Positions 25,201 to 38,160 of a DNA stretch of 64,000 nucleotides are shown piece by piece. Source of the stretch: Toxonevra muliebris (lineage: Eukaryota > Arthropoda > Insecta > Diptera > Pallopteridae); contig OY829329.1 in assembly GCA_963691655.1 (NCBI GenBank), positions 23,673,883 to 23,737,882 of the forward strand, in the 5' to 3' direction. Position 1 is the stretch's first letter; each line of letters opens with the position of its first letter. The notes under the pieces were generated by a model. The model was not told the origin of the DNA. It made no database searches and saw only the letters and a list, made by a program, of their open reading frames with translations. The position numbers were made by a program, and so were the translations under genes.

Positions 25201-26639
25201 ATTTTTATAGTAACAAAAGGAAAGAATGAAGCTTTCATTCCGAAATTTCACTTCACCTCTTGAGACTTTATCCTGTTTTCATGCTTTTTAATCAATAATT
25301 AACTTGAAGCTTCAATAAATTTCAATCAAAACCTTGAAACTCAAATGCACTTAATTTAAATTAAAAGAAATCTTCTTTCATTAGCCCTCTCCATCTCCGT
25401 TTCTCTTCTTCTATTTTCGGATAAGCCTTTAAATGATTTGTTTTATACTCTTTTTTGCACCCCCAGCGATTTTATGGCGACTGTCTTAATCCTTAAGGAT
25501 TATAAGTGATTTCAGACATGACAAATGTAAGTTTTATAAATATATAGCGGTATTCATTTATGTACTATACAACTCATTCCGGCATGTTTAGGTTAATTTT
25601 GTAGAGCAATAAAATTTCGCCTTTCTTTTTCTACACCCTCACACTTCATTTCATTTCATCGGGCGCGTTTGTCTTTACACACTGTGCAAACGACAAACAG
25701 ACAGACAAGATAGACTATTTGTCAGTCATTAAGGTGTCTCAAGTGATTTATTGTTTTGTAACAACATGACGAAATAACATCAAAAAACAACAACAAGAAA
25801 TGAAAAAGATAGATACTGAAGGGTGCTGGATATTTTGCGTATGTCAAGTCAATTATTTGTCAAATGATTTGATATACAGTTCAAAACAAAATTATGCAGA
25901 CACTAAGGTGAAGCTATAGCTAATCAGTTTTCCTACTTATCTGCGATAGTGGCAATTGTTCTTTTACTATATGTCTTTACTATAAAATAAATTTTAAATT
26001 TTCCAAAAATCTCTTTAAGTGTAATTAAAGCAAATACACACATGTCTGCACTGTTTATTTAAACCTGTCTTAATCTTTTTAATCACAAAACGTATGTATA
26101 TTACTTGGTTTCTTTACCACATTATTTCTTTTTTTATATCACATTCCTCTTCATCACTCACTCACCCCTACCCCCATCACCCCCATCACCTCATCCTTCA
26201 AAAAGTGTTACTTTTTCAAAATATAATTTGTGCGCACGATTTCCCCCTTCTTCCTTGTGTATGCGCTACGTACACGTGATCATTAGACAGATTACGAGAA
26301 ATGAAACAAAACTTTTGCTGCTGCTACTTTGACATGACCCTCAAAAGAATGTACTTGCTTACCCATATACATACACCCAGTAGGAAAGTGGGGAATATAT
26401 TTTCTAAACTACTAGTGAAACCAGAGATTGTGGTCGGGGAGATGTCTAAGATATGTTGTTCCTTCAAAGAGATTTTAGATTCAAGAACAGCGTTCATAAT
26501 AGGTGAGATATTTACCGGGAAGCAGGGGGCTTAATCTTCGAGACCACTTCCTCGCTTGGATTGAAAAGTTACCCACCCACTTTCCTTCGCAAGGGAAAAT
26601 GGTCGACTTTGCGATTGATGTTACAGTACAGTATGATGC
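25201..26639. other. intronic, no gene recognised
   Basis: AT-rich sequence with CCCAT/CACC-rich pyrimidine tract at 26150-26210. Open frames here arise from that low-complexity tract. The sequence from 26380 becomes less AT-rich and may belong to the retrotransposon that follows. Confidence 0.4.
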
Positions 26640-28110
26640 GTAACGATAGTCGAGGTTTTATCGATACATATCGATAACAACAACGCCCCTGGCCTGGATG
26701 GAGTGCCAAATGCAGTTTTTAAGGCGGCAATGAAGGCGAATGTCTTTGTGGACCTTTACGAGACATAGATGAAACAAGGAGTTTTTCCCGACCAATGGAA
26801 ACAGAAACGTTTGATGCTATTCTTAAAACCAGGGAAACTGCCGGAGCAACCATCGTCTTATCGTCCGCTATATATACTGGACACGGCTAAAGTATTGGAG
26901 TGCATTATATGCAACAGGCTGCAAGAGTTTTTGGCGAGACCGGTTGGACTATCTGACTACCAGTTTGGTTTATGCACGGCGCGGTTTACGGTGGAAGCGA
27001 TCCACACCATTATGGATACTGCACGAGAAGCAACAAGATATAGTCGGTGGCAGAAAGCACGTAAAAAATACTGCGAAATCCTAATATTGAATGTAAAAAA
27101 CGCATTCAACTTAGCGAACTGTGAGCAGATCATCTGGGCACTAGGAAGCTTTTGGATCCGTCGTATCATTAGCAGCTACTTTAGCAATAGGCTGTTCTTG
27201 TATGATGGTGGGGTTAAGAAGTAATAGGCGGCGTACCTCAGGGCCCCAGAGAACTGGGATCAGAACTCTGGAACATGATGTACGACGGTGTTCTTAAACT
27301 GAAACTTCCGGCAGGCACAAAGTTGGTGGAACACACCGACGACATTGCGTTATTTGTAGTGGCAAAGCGGCTAGAGGACTTATAGCAAGTCTGCTATGCT
27401 GCAATTTCTATAGTACGCTGATGGTTTAGCCCAGTAGAATTGGAGTTAGCTGCACAAAAATGGAAGTCGTGCTTCTGAGCACAAAAAAGAAGAGAGAACA
27501 GCTGTTGGTGAGAGAGCACACCATATTAGCTCAACCGAACATCCGCTACCTAGGAGTGCTCATTGACACCAGAATGTTGTTCAAAGGCCATCTTGCTGCG
27601 GTCAGCAGCAAAGCGTTGAAAATAAACAGCGCACTAACGCGCATAATGCCAAACGTAGGAGGGCACGCGCGAGCAGAAATCAGCTTTTGATGACGGTAAT
27701 GGCTGCAACCATTTGGGCAGGTGTAAAAAAGTCGCACTTCAAGGAGACGCTAGCCGTTTAAAGGCTAAACGTGGTAAGAGTGCCCAGTGAACCGTATCGC
27801 AAGACGAGATATGTTCCATCGCGGGAAAGCTGCGCATAGACATCAACGCGACAGAGCTCAAAAGGCTTTATAATAAATCAGGAGAAAGGCCCACGGGCAC
27901 ATTAAAAATGGAAGAACGATAAATATCTATATCGGAGTGGCAGCAGTGCTGAGAGTGCTTCACCAAGGGAGTTTGGCGTTTGCGCTGATTCCCGACATTG
28001 AGGACAGGTGTCAAAGGAGGCACGGGCCCAAGTAATACCTACGGGCAGTCCCGCGGGGAGAGTGGAAGAAGGAAGTAGTAGAGAAAAAGGTAACGAAGCA
28101 ATAAAATTTC
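26640..28110 (+). pseudogene. R1-like non-LTR retrotransposon reverse transcriptase relic
   Basis: Reverse transcriptase blocks follow in order. NAPGLDGVPNAVFK comes at about 26680, then VFPDQWKQKRLMLFLKPGK and PSSYRPLYILDTAKVLE in the open frame 26769-27224. At 27330 the catalytic box reads HTDDIALFVV in place of the usual F/YADD. KTEV-like TKMEVVLLSTKKK follows, then NIRYLGVLIDTRMLF at 27540. A broken C-terminal tail reaches about 28100. Stops at 26767, 27223 and 27688, plus frame changes, make it non-functional. The order and wording fit the R1 group; clade assignment is from memory. Confidence 0.8.
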
Positions 28111-29772
28111 TGTAAGTACATAAGCTCTCCGTGTCAATGTTTGAAGCTAGAACAGGGTCAAGAACAAATTGGCATTTATTGGAAAGGCTGAATTGCACCT
28201 TTTCTAATAGGGGATAGTGATGCTAAAAATTATTCAGGTAGAATGCACGATGTAGAGAGTTAACTTGACTCTCTATAATATTACTTTGAATCAAGTGAGG
28301 ATTAAGACTAGAACTAATTGTCGAACCAACTCAATTAGACAATTTTAATTTCTCGACTCTACAAAAAATATGTATTTCAATTTCCTACTGGGCGTGTTCC
28401 ATAATATAAAACGTAGCCGGCTCGGTGCTGTAGTTGGCAACGTAAGCAACCACCCTTTACTGTTATAATCAACACAACAAACTGCCCCCTACCCCTATAC
28501 CTCGGCCCCCGCAATGTCTTTCTTTCACTTTTATACGCTTTCATACATTGGGTACACTGGTAACATGGAACTAGATGGTTACATGATGAACTGAACTGCA
28601 TTATTTGCGTTTGTTTGAGTTTTTAAGCATATATGTATTTCAACTTTGGTAACCAGAAAATTGCGTTTCTTTTTTTTTGTTCCTCTTGTTTTTGTTTATA
28701 GCAATTCAGTTAAGTTCTTGAGTTAAGTGGGGTGTATGCATGTGCATATGTAAATACATATCTGTCTGTCCACATGATTACATACATCTATCCGTCTGCT
28801 GCTCACTGACGACTCTTTTCACTGCTGATAGGCAAACATACAAAAATTGTCAGTGTCAATTTCCAAGTCTAGTTGCCTTGGGCTTGAATGTTATACATAG
28901 ATTCTGAAACATTAACATACTCGCATTTTTGGTTTAAACAAGAAAATCTCATAAATGTGTTTTCAACAAACCAACGGAACAACCAACCAACCAACCCTCA
29001 AACAAGTTTAAAGTTACTCCCTTTCACTTTCTGGACGTTTGAACTGACAATGAATGAATTTTAAAGCACAACAAAATTTTTAAGGGTGGTAGTGGTGAAG
29101 TAATGGTGAAATGAAAGTTTAAAAAGACCAAAAACAAAAAAAAAAAACGTGCTGAAACTTTATTTAAATGTAAATTTTCACAATTTCTTTTTTCAGTATT
29201 TATTTTTTATGCGCCTCAAAATATGCTATGGTTTTTGTTATTTGTCTTTGCGGAAGAAGGAGGGTGTTTGTCTATCCATTCTCAGCTTAAAATAAAAATA
29301 TAATTTATGTTGGCATGTTGCTCTACGTGATAACCACTTCATTTGCTTCTATTTGTGACAAAAAACCTGTAGCAACATATTATCGATCGAATGACAACAA
29401 AAAACGACAGACGGACAGCGTTTGATAGGTAGACAAGGTATGCAGTAGGAAGCCTAGCAGATAGACAACATGTTTTGCGCTTTGCTGTGTGTCAAACGTA
29501 TACATAGGAAATTAGGAAGTTGGAGAGACAGATGGACGGACGAAAGAGCAGGCAAAGCGATATAGACGAAGTTTGTGCCTGCCTGCCTGCGTGCTTGTTT
29601 GTTTATTGATTGCTAAAGGAAACGGAAATGCAATTTACAAGCAGACTTATTTGCAATATAAATAAATATAAATATAAGAAGAAAGTTCCAAGATGTGTTA
29701 AGCAAATACACTGGAAAAAATTTTCTAATCTTTTTTAGTAAACAAAAAATACTGAAGGGGATTACTTTTTAA
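28111..29772. other. intronic, no gene recognised
   Basis: AT-rich DNA with CAAC runs near 28985, a short perfect inverted repeat (tagagagt/actctcta) near 28255-28275 and TGCC repeats near 29575. No coding signal. Confidence 0.4.
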
Positions 29773-29971
29773 CCCTTTTGGGACCATAAAAAAACCAGAA
29801 CAGATAATGTAAAACAGAATCCGGATTCGAATTCTCTGACCTTTATTTCTTGTTAGAATTTTTGATCAAAATATAAATTTTTTGGTTTTACTACTCTGAA
29901 GGACTGAACTTTCATGGGTCACTACTGACCCTGTGGCCTTCAATGGGAATTTTTGCAAGGTTCCGAAAGGG
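29773..29971. mobile_element. TTAA-flanked (piggyBac-like) MITE, 199 bp
   Basis: TTAA at 29769-29772 and 29972-29975 flanks ends CCCTTTTGGGACC (left) and CCCTTTCGGAACC (right, reverse complemented), 11 of 13 identical. The interior is non-coding. This is the cleanest member of a family with further copies at 14636-14832 and, inverted, 45700-45870. Confidence 0.75.
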
Positions 29972-30199
29972 TTAAAACAATATTAGTCAATTACTTTTAT
30001 TCAATCTTCAGTCTCAGGTCAAAAAAATTTAATAACATTTTCATAAATAATAAAGTGCCCTGCAGATGTTGGGAAAATCTAACGAAATTTGGAGCAAAAT
30101 TGAATAATAGCCTTTTATTCGCATTTTCAAGACATTAGACCAAATACCTTACGAAGTACAAAACTTCTACACACATTAGGTAAAGTAAATAATGTAAGG

Positions 30200-31340
30200 G
30201 TCAAAGTCAGTATGTTTACCGAGGTCTGTTGGTTTATATTGTCTTCGACCGAAGGGCAGTTGCCTTCTTAACCCAAAATCTCAAGTGCAGAAGTACAGTG
30301 CTATGCAAGAAGGACAGTCTTCACTTCGAGCCTGACTGATCTTGTGTTAAACTAACCTGTTTTGAACCAACCAAACTCGTAGAATACGTTGGTTCATTTT
30401 GTTATCTACAAAAGTAGAGTCCATGCGTTGAACCAACCTAAGCTTTGAATGAATCGTATAATGCTCCTAAAGAAAATGTTTACCAGTTTTTATGTACGGT
30501 GATATACCAGCCGAAGCTAATACATTCACAGGGGTTCGTTGATCAATTATATTCTCTAGGTTGAACTTTCAACCAACTTTCAAGAAAACTCGTTAAGTAC
30601 GTTTACATTAGATCCTTAAGTACAGAGATGTACTTGATCGAAACCAGTTCATTTACCTTGGTCTCTTGGTTCATTATGTGTGCTATTGTAGCACAGTCTT
30701 CGTGCCGACCTAACCTCATCTCGAACCAACCAAACTTTTAGATTACTGATTAAAAAGATTTCCACCCAATTCCCAAGTACAGAGATGGGTAGAACCGCAT
30801 GTACTGGCATTTTCTCTATACAAATGCAGTCCTTGTGTTTTCCTAATTGTTTCGTAGAATGTTGGTTAAGAAAATTTCTAGCAAGTTCATGTTATCTACA
30901 GACGAACAGTTCCAATATCGAACTAACCTGAGCTCTGAACTAATCGTGAAATACTCATTAAGGGTATTTACGCCAGGTTTTTTCTTGGAAATTTTTGGTC
31001 CATTATGGTCTTTTTAAAACGACAGTCTCCGTCTCGAACCAACTGAACTTAGTATGCAGGACCAACGCTAGGGGATCTGTTGCTTTGAAAGGCAATCTTC
31101 GCCTCGAATCAACAAGTTTCGTAAAACACTCGTTAAATTTAGATTTCTACTAGATTTTAGGAATATGTAGGGCAATCTCCGTGGAGAACCAAACTGAGTT
31201 CTCAGTCATTTGCAGAATATTTCTGAAAGAGTTTTCCGACAGACTCTCAAGTATAGGAATGTGCCAGTAGATTTAAGGAAATCTTTGGTCCATTATATTT
31301 CCTATAAAATACAGTCAAACCAACTAGAACTCTAGGTGAT
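30200..31340. repeat. degenerate tandem repeat, about 150-200 bp unit
   Basis: The array repeats phrases such as aagtacagagatgt, ttggttcattatgt, gcacagtcttcgt, tcgaaccaaccaaact and tagaatactcgttaa in the same order from 30200 on. Divergence is high and unit length irregular. Confidence 0.6.
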
Positions 31341-33022
31341 TCATAGAGTACCCGTTCAAATTTTCAGTCTCAGAAACACTTTTTTCTCATACCTATATGG
31401 TTTGAGGGTTTTCAAACCCTAACATGCATATCCTAGGGTTTTTCGCTCTTTTAAAAATTAAATTAATTCGGAATCACGTTAAATATTTATGGAGGAATTG
31501 TATAGTTGGTTATCCCCCAAACCACCTCTTAGATTCGCTATATTTTCAAGCGATTATGAAGTTCTTGCATTCAACTGTTAAGTTACCTTGCTTGGGTGGT
31601 CGGCTTTTCGACCTATCAGAAGTGACGACAAGTGTGAAGAAGAAGAAACAAGGACCAAGCATATAAGCATGTGACTTACCACCAAGTGTTGTTGAATTTA
31701 GAGAATAGCTAGTTAAAAATAAATTTGGAAAATTGGAAATGTTTAGACCAGACTGGGAGTTTTTGGGATTGTTGTGTCTTAATAGAAATAGCAGGCAAAA
31801 TATCTACCAGATCAGATTGTACGTGCTTAGGCGAAGTTGTAGTCTTTTTTTTGTTGTATTTGAAACATATTTTCAATTCCATTGCCATTCGCCTTTTTTG
31901 TGTTTATTATTAAAGCATCTTTTAGGCGCACAATAATTTCAGAAATCTCCACAAACACCAAAAACCACTGACAGGGCCGACTCGACTAAAAAATGCTTTA
32001 AAATTTACTTAGAATTAAGACATTACAATTAAATAAAACAAAAAAAAAACTTCTAACCAAAATTACAAAAACACTTCAATGCAAATTTTTAGGCGTATGA
32101 AAAACATACAATGTAAACGCCAAAGAATTTTTGTTTCATATAATGAGAAAGACAATTTGTGGGCGATTTATAACGCTATAAATTTTTATACAAATAATAA
32201 ATAGAACGAATGAGAGAAAGTAGAAAAAAATAAAGAAAAGGAAATGTGTGGGGAATGAATAAGATCTAAGAGAGTGTGTGCGTGCGGCATACGAAAAAAA
32301 AATTCGCAAACTGTTAAGGGAGAAGGCCAAAAAAAAAAAGTAATGAGAAAAAACACAAGAACTTATATGCCAAAAAAAAAAAAAAAAAAGAATATTAAGC
32401 TCAAGACTTGTGTAGGATACAAATGCAAACACACATAAAAAAACGCAACACAAGAAACAAGGCGGGGGAAAAGGGACTGAAGAGAGCTAAGGAAGGAAAC
32501 AAGAAATAAACATATACCATAATATGTATGGGAATGTTTATTATGTTGCATATAGAGAAAGGGATTAACAAGATGTTTTATGGTAAAGTGTTGTACCATG
32601 AAAGTAATACACACACACTCATGCATGAATACACACATACAGACAAGCTCATAGTCTGTGCGGTAATGGTGGTGAAAATGAGGAACATTTTTTATAAGTA
32701 GTAAAGGAAATCGATAAAGGAAGTATACGAATTTTCTAGGCAGATTAAGAAGAATGCTGAGTTAAAGCTACAAAAATAGACTGAGATACAAAGTTTTCAT
32801 TTAATTAGCGCCTAAATGGTATACCTCATTTTTTCCAAGAAAATTACAACAACAAAGAGTATACTAACATTTCAATTTTAAGCAAAAAAAATTGTATTAT
32901 ATTTCATGGATTTCTCAATATTACGTTTAATATATGCCTAAAGGTATGCTATATTTATTTATTTTCTAAAAATACATCACCTAAAAGGCTGCAAAAAATT
33001 TTCAATTTGAAATTCCACTTAC
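31341..33022. other. intronic, no gene recognised
   Basis: Highly AT-rich, with A-runs at 32330-32390. Long minus-strand open frames at 32136-32638 are Phe/Leu-rich products of A-runs and are not credible genes. Confidence 0.5.
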
Positions 33023-33565
33023 CCCAGCAATATTTTGTGCTGCCAAATGTTTCGCGCCATTTCCACCAACAGCAACAACTGCTCCCTTTCCACCGCCAGC
33101 AATAGTAGCGGGACTATTTGCCAATTGCATCGAGTCATTGGAAGTTGCAGAAATTTGTGATGAATTCATAATTGAATTACTATCAACACCGACACCACCA
33201 ATAGCTCCAGCAGCTCCACCAGCATCTGACATTAAATGAAAGCTTAATTGAGCTATAACTGCCGCTTGGCCTGCAGCATATTCTGACGATGATTCTGTAT
33301 CACTGTTGTTGTGTGTTAGATTTGGTGATACATCACCACCACTGCTACCACCGCCACCGCCGCCAGTTACTGTTGTTGTTGTTGTTGCTACCATCATCAT
33401 CGTTGGTGTCAACGAATGTGTATTGCTGGTGTTACTGCTAAAAGTGCTCGATATCAATGTGGGCGCTCCGATTAATGTACCCGCCACAGCAGCAGCTGAG
33501 GGTGTGGTCGTTGTAGCGAGCATATTTCCGGTTGTTAAATTTAACGAACGTACTTTTTCAGACAT
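33023..33565 (-). CDS. CdGAPr: CdGAPr coding exon 1 (start codon)
   Basis: The ATG is at 33565-33563, preceded by an in-frame TAG at 33580-33578, so it is the first Met of the frame. The donor GTAAGT starts at 33022. The exon gives 181 codons in phase 0, which joins cleanly to AAG (Lys182) of exon 2. The peptide begins MSEKVRSLNLTTGNML and is then low-complexity: Thr, Ala, Gly and Ser runs, including TTTTT and GGGGGG. This disordered N-terminus precedes the PX region. The link to exon 2 across 28 kb rests on matching phase, strand and splice sites, not on transcript evidence. Confidence 0.8.
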
Positions 33566-33882
33566 TATTTTTTGAGACTATATTAGGCCGGAGATGTGTG
33601 TGATGTATTAGTAGCGCTGCTCGTTTGTGAGGAGAACGCGGGGAAAACTATGAATTGGTTTTGCTTTCTAACTAATTTAAAGGCAACATGCGTGCGGATT
33701 TGTTGATTTTAGGCGTAGATATTAAACTAAATTGCTGCAGTCCACTTGAAATTAAATTAATTGGATATGGGATAGTATGCGGCACGTCAATTTGTAATGT
33801 TCGTTGTGTCGATTATTCTGTCTGTCTGTCCGTCTGTTGTCCGGTGATGTTTTTGTGTAGAATTGAGTGTTTAGTAAATCAT
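33566..33882 (-). promoter_or_regulatory. probable CdGAPr 5' UTR after a splice acceptor
   Basis: Minus-strand sequence at about 33906-33883 reads as a strong polypyrimidine tract ending cttttcag. This suggests the exon starts at 33882 and the transcription start lies further right. The leader would contain a tiny upstream open frame, ATG ATT TAC TAA, directly at its start. A transcription start within this stretch is the alternative. Confidence 0.5.
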
Positions 33883-34540
33883 CTGAAAAGGAAAGTAGAC
33901 AAAAAATTAAATTTAATAAGAGTTCTTTAAAAAGAATTTAGCAAAAAAACAAAATATTTTAAAGTAAGCCAAAAAGTATGCAAGGAATATTTCTTGAAAC
34001 AGGCATTATAAAACTATGTATAAACGTTAAAAAGTTTAGGTTTATATACAGCAATTCCAATTTAAAAAAAATCAAATATATTTTAGACGTAGGAGTTCCA
34101 GAAAATTTTTGCCAAATATTTTTGAATCTCCTAAAAGTATGCAAAACTTTTGAAAGAGTATATAAATTGTTGATATAAATTTATATAGAAGGAAGCTTTA
34201 AGATACAAATCTCCCACCTTTCCGGATACAAATCTGATATATTATGATTGTTACTTCTGAATAAAATATTTTCTGAAACACGCTTTTTCTATAAACTCAA
34301 GCTCTGTTACTGGATGTAAATACTTTTGCAACAGAAAATATGTAAAATATATCTTTAATTATGCTCCTAAAAATATGCCTAAATATAGAGAACAGCTCCA
34401 ATTCGGCCCATGTAGTTTCTTCATGGTTAAAAATTATTTACATATTTATATGGTGAAATATTTGCTTAATCTAAAAATTTATCTAAAAATGTGGATCCCA
34501 ATTTTCTTAAATATTAGATAGGACTGTGCAAAGAAAAACA
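33883..34540. other. no gene recognised
   Basis: AT-rich sequence; short phrases such as cctaaaagtatgcaaaa recur loosely. Possibly upstream CdGAPr intron. Confidence 0.35.
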
Positions 34541-35480
34541 ATTCCCATTTTATATAGATGGGAATTGGAAAAAGATTGAAATCTTTCAATCCAAACAAGT
34601 TAAAAAATACTCGTTTACATAAAAAAGATTAAAACTCTTCAATCAAATCGAGGGGGATTGAAAGTTTCTATTAATAATATGAAAAAGTTAGCTATTCTTA
34701 CCTTTCATCATAATTGTGAACTGAAGAATTCCCAATCACAATCATTTACATATATGAACAAGATCGCAATCACAATCTTTCAATCACATCATAAATGACT
34801 TGGAACTGCAGAATCACCAATCGCAATCATTTATATATATACAAAAGATTCCAAATCTTTCAATCAAATCTCAAATGATTGGGAATTGAAAAATCACTAA
34901 TCGCAATAATTTATGTAAAAAAGATTTCAATCTTTCAATCAAATCACAAATGATTTGAAATTGAAGAATCATCAATTGCAATCATTTTTTTAAAACAGAT
35001 TTCAATCTTTCAATCAAATCCCATTGGAAAAAGATTTCAATCTTTCAACCAAATCACAAATAATTGGGAATGGAAAAACTACCAATCCCAATCATTTATA
35101 TGAAAAAGCCTTCAACATTTTTTATCAAATCACAAAGATTGTGAATTGAAAAACCACCAATTGCAATAATTTAAAAGAAATAGATTCCAATCTTTCAATC
35201 AAATCGTAATTGATAGGGAATTGAAGAATCAACAACCGCTTACATTTACAAATATAAAAAGATTCCAATCTTTCAATCAAATTACAAATGATTGGGAATT
35301 AAAGAATCACCAATCGCAATCACTTTTGTGAAAAACAATCCAATCTTTCAATCAAATGGCAAATGATTCGAAATCTTTTATATACATAAAAAAGATGTCA
35401 ATCTCTCAATTAAATCACAAATGATTGAAAATCGAAAAATCATTAATCGTAATCGTTCTTGGAAATCAATCGGAAATTGA
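34541..35480. repeat. 75-80 bp minisatellite, block 1
   Basis: About 12 units built from aatcacaaatgattgggaat, tgaagaatcaccaatcgcaa, tcatttatatgaaaaagatt and ccaatctttcaatcaaat. Identity between units is fairly high. Confidence 0.85.
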
Positions 35481-36899
35481 AAAATTTAAAAAATCTTTGA
35501 AATGCACGGCTAAATCCAGTGTGAGTTTAGGCGTAAGTATTTTACAAGTAAGAAACACAATTTTCAAGCTAAAATCTCACTTTTATTATTAATATACTCC
35601 ATTCCTTCATAATATTTATATCTAAGCATTTCAATCATTAATCAAAATCATCGATTAATAATTCGATTCGGTTAATTTCTAACAAATTATCAATACAAAA
35701 AAATCTTTCAACAAGCAAATTAAAAAAATACCCTACCCAACATAAACATAGGACGCAAACATATAACATACGAGCATATGACAACAACGGTTTCAAATTA
35801 AATAAAAATTAATTAATTTTTTAGGGTCAATCACTTCAATGAAACAATAAAAATAAAATTAAAAAAAAATAAAAATAAACGATAGATAAGCAAACGAAAA
35901 TAAAACAAAAAAAATAACTTTTTAAAGAATTAAAAAGGAGAGAGAAACTATCAATTGACAAGTCCGCACATTTCGCTTCAAAAAAAAAAACAAAAAAAAA
36001 AAATATCAAAAAATCATTAAATAAAAAACAAGAGAGATGGAAAGAGAGAAAGAATGACAAGAAAAAGAAAACAAGAATGCCGCCGCATTATATACGCTTA
36101 GGCGGGTTAGCTACAAAGCTGTCTATATCACTGACTGGCTGACTGACTAACTTGACTCTGCTTCTAATTTAACAAGCTTGCTGCCTCATTTATGAATAGT
36201 AGTTAGGTTTATAAGGTATTTAAGCAAGCGCATGCGTAGCGTAACCACCCATCCATATATGGATAGAATTTACCCAAAAGAAGTAGTGAAAAAAAACAAA
36301 AACAATAATAGCAGGCAATATCATATAATAGAAATTTACATAAAAATATGTTGACAATCATCAGTCACTCAAGCCAGTCATTCAGTCAGTTGTTTTATGC
36401 TCTCTTCTATGCGAGGAGCAGTGTGTCAAAATTCTAAAACAATCTGACGTTTACCCATTTGACAGATGAACCATAAAGTCGTAAAGTTCAGATAGACGTT
36501 AAAAAATAAATTTAAAAAAAAACAAAACAACCATAAAAAAATTAGAAAAAAATAACATAATCGAATGAAAAGAATGTCAGACTCTTTTATGGTAGTAGTT
36601 TACTATATATTGTCTAAAAATTTAAATAGAAAGATGATTTGTGTGGTGATACGTGATTTTTCATACAGTTCAATGATTTATTTCTTGGAATATTTTTTAA
36701 TTGACGTTGCATTTTAATATTTTTTGACAATGGTAAAATTTCTATACGAATTCTAGATTATCAAACAAAAATATGATTAAACCCAACTGTCAAAATATTC
36801 TATTTATTTTCTATAAGAATTAAAAAAAGAAAGAAACGAAAATTATAAAGTACTGGGCTCAGCTGTTGGTGAATTCAATTGAGCTGATGAGAGAAGTCA
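35481..36899. other. no gene recognised
   Basis: AT-rich DNA with A-runs at 35860-36000 and a GACT run near 36130. It separates two blocks of the same minisatellite. Confidence 0.4.
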
Positions 36900-38160
36900 C
36901 ACATCTAAATCTCATCGAAGATGAGAATACCCAATCATAAAAAAGTATTTCTTCAATCAGAAAGGAATTGGAGAGAATACAAACTCAATTCATTTGTATG
37001 ACAATGTCTAGATTGCTTGAATCAAATCAAAAAGATCGGGAATGGGAAAAATACGGGATCATCGGGATTGGAATTGAAAATTGGAAAAATTCGAATCTTT
37101 AAATCAAATCAAAAAATTTGGGAATTGGGAAAAATCATTTATATAATAATGACTGCAAACTTTGATTCAATTACGAAAATTCGAAGAAAACCAATCTCAG
37201 AAATCGAAGAAAGAATGCAGTTTTTGAATTAAATTACCAAGAATGGGAATTTGGGGCAAATAATAATATCAATCACAATCATTTATATGACGACTGCAGA
37301 CTTTGAATCAAATAAAAAAGATTAGAATTAAGGGAAAATACTAATACCAATCCAAATCATTTATATGACAATGGTTATAATCTATAAATCAAATCAAAAA
37401 GATTGAGAATTGGGAAAAATTTAAAATGAATTTAATTTCCTATATAATGAAGAATTTAATATTTGAGTTAAATCAGAAAAATTTGGAAAAACATGAATCT
37501 CAATCATAATTATTTAAATGGCAAAAAGATTGCAGTCTTTCCAAGAAATCTTGAGAATGCAAATTGGGACAAATATGAATCACAATTTCAATCCCAATCA
37601 TTTAAGACGCTGACTGGAGTCTTTGAGTTAAATCATAAACCTTATGAATTTAGAAAAATATAAATCTCACATTTTTTTAATTAAATCACAAAGATTGAAA
37701 ATTGGTTAAGATGTGAACCTGAATCCCAATTATTTATCTGGTAAAAACTGAAGTTCTTGAATCAGATCAAAAAGATTGTGAATTGGAAAAATATGGATTT
37801 CAATCAAAATTATATGAAAAAGATTACATCTTCACATTAAATTAAAAAGACTGGGAATTGGAAAAAATACAGACTTTAATCTCAATCATTTATATGAAAG
37901 TGATTGCAGCCTTTGAATTAAATTACAAATATTGGAAATTGTAATAAATATGCAACCTAAACCCAATCATTTGTATAATAGTATTTAAATTAAATCACAA
38001 ATATTAGGAATATAAACTCACTGAAATATAACTCTCATTCATTTATATATATGAAAAAATAAATGCAATTTTATATCAAATCAAAAAGACTAAAAATTGG
38101 ATTCGAATCTACATCTCAACCATTAATATGATAAAAACTGTAGTCTTTTTACTAAATTAA
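36900..38160. repeat. 75-80 bp minisatellite, block 2
   Basis: Units resemble block 1 but are more diverged: aaaaagattgggaattggga, aaaatatgaatctcaatcat, ttatatgacaatgactgcag, tctttgaatcaaatc. About 14 units can be followed. Confidence 0.8.

Larger units (their letters stand above)
4906..33022 (-). other. CdGAPr intron 1, 28.1 kb
   Basis: The intron runs from donor GTAAGT (33022-33017) to acceptor tttcctttcag ending at 4906. Codon phase is 0 on both sides. It is filled with transposon relics and minisatellites listed separately; no exon between the two flanking coding exons was recognised. A small cassette exon cannot be excluded without transcripts. Confidence 0.75.
1..33882 (-). other. CdGAPr: CdGAPr orthologue, gene span (3' end outside window)
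   Basis: The coding parts join as 33565-33023, 4905-3578, 3512-2514, 2447-1509 and 169-1, all on the minus strand. Every junction has GT-AG sites and keeps the reading frame, giving 1326 residues before the window ends. Domain order is a low-complexity N-terminus, a PX-like region (about residues 198-355), SH3 (about 374-436), RhoGAP (about 496-697), then a long Ser- and His-rich tail. This matches Drosophila CdGAPr and vertebrate ARHGAP32/33, GTPase-activating proteins for Cdc42/Rac at membranes and the actin cortex. The intron pattern is lopsided: 28,117 bp, 65 bp, 66 bp and 1339 bp. The C-terminus is missing. The family call is secure; orthology to CdGAPr rather than a paralogue is an inference from domain order. 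Confidence 0.9.

Noticed and set aside
28377..28601. 74-codon minus-strand frame with several Cys
   Set aside because: No spacing typical of a zinc finger and no start or splice context.
32136..32638. Overlapping Phe/Leu-rich minus-strand frames
   Set aside because: They arise from A-rich tracts and look like membrane proteins only by composition.
33306..33575. 89-codon plus-strand frame opposite CdGAPr exon 1
   Set aside because: Antisense shadow of Thr/Gly/Ala-rich codons; low-complexity Val/Pro-rich product.
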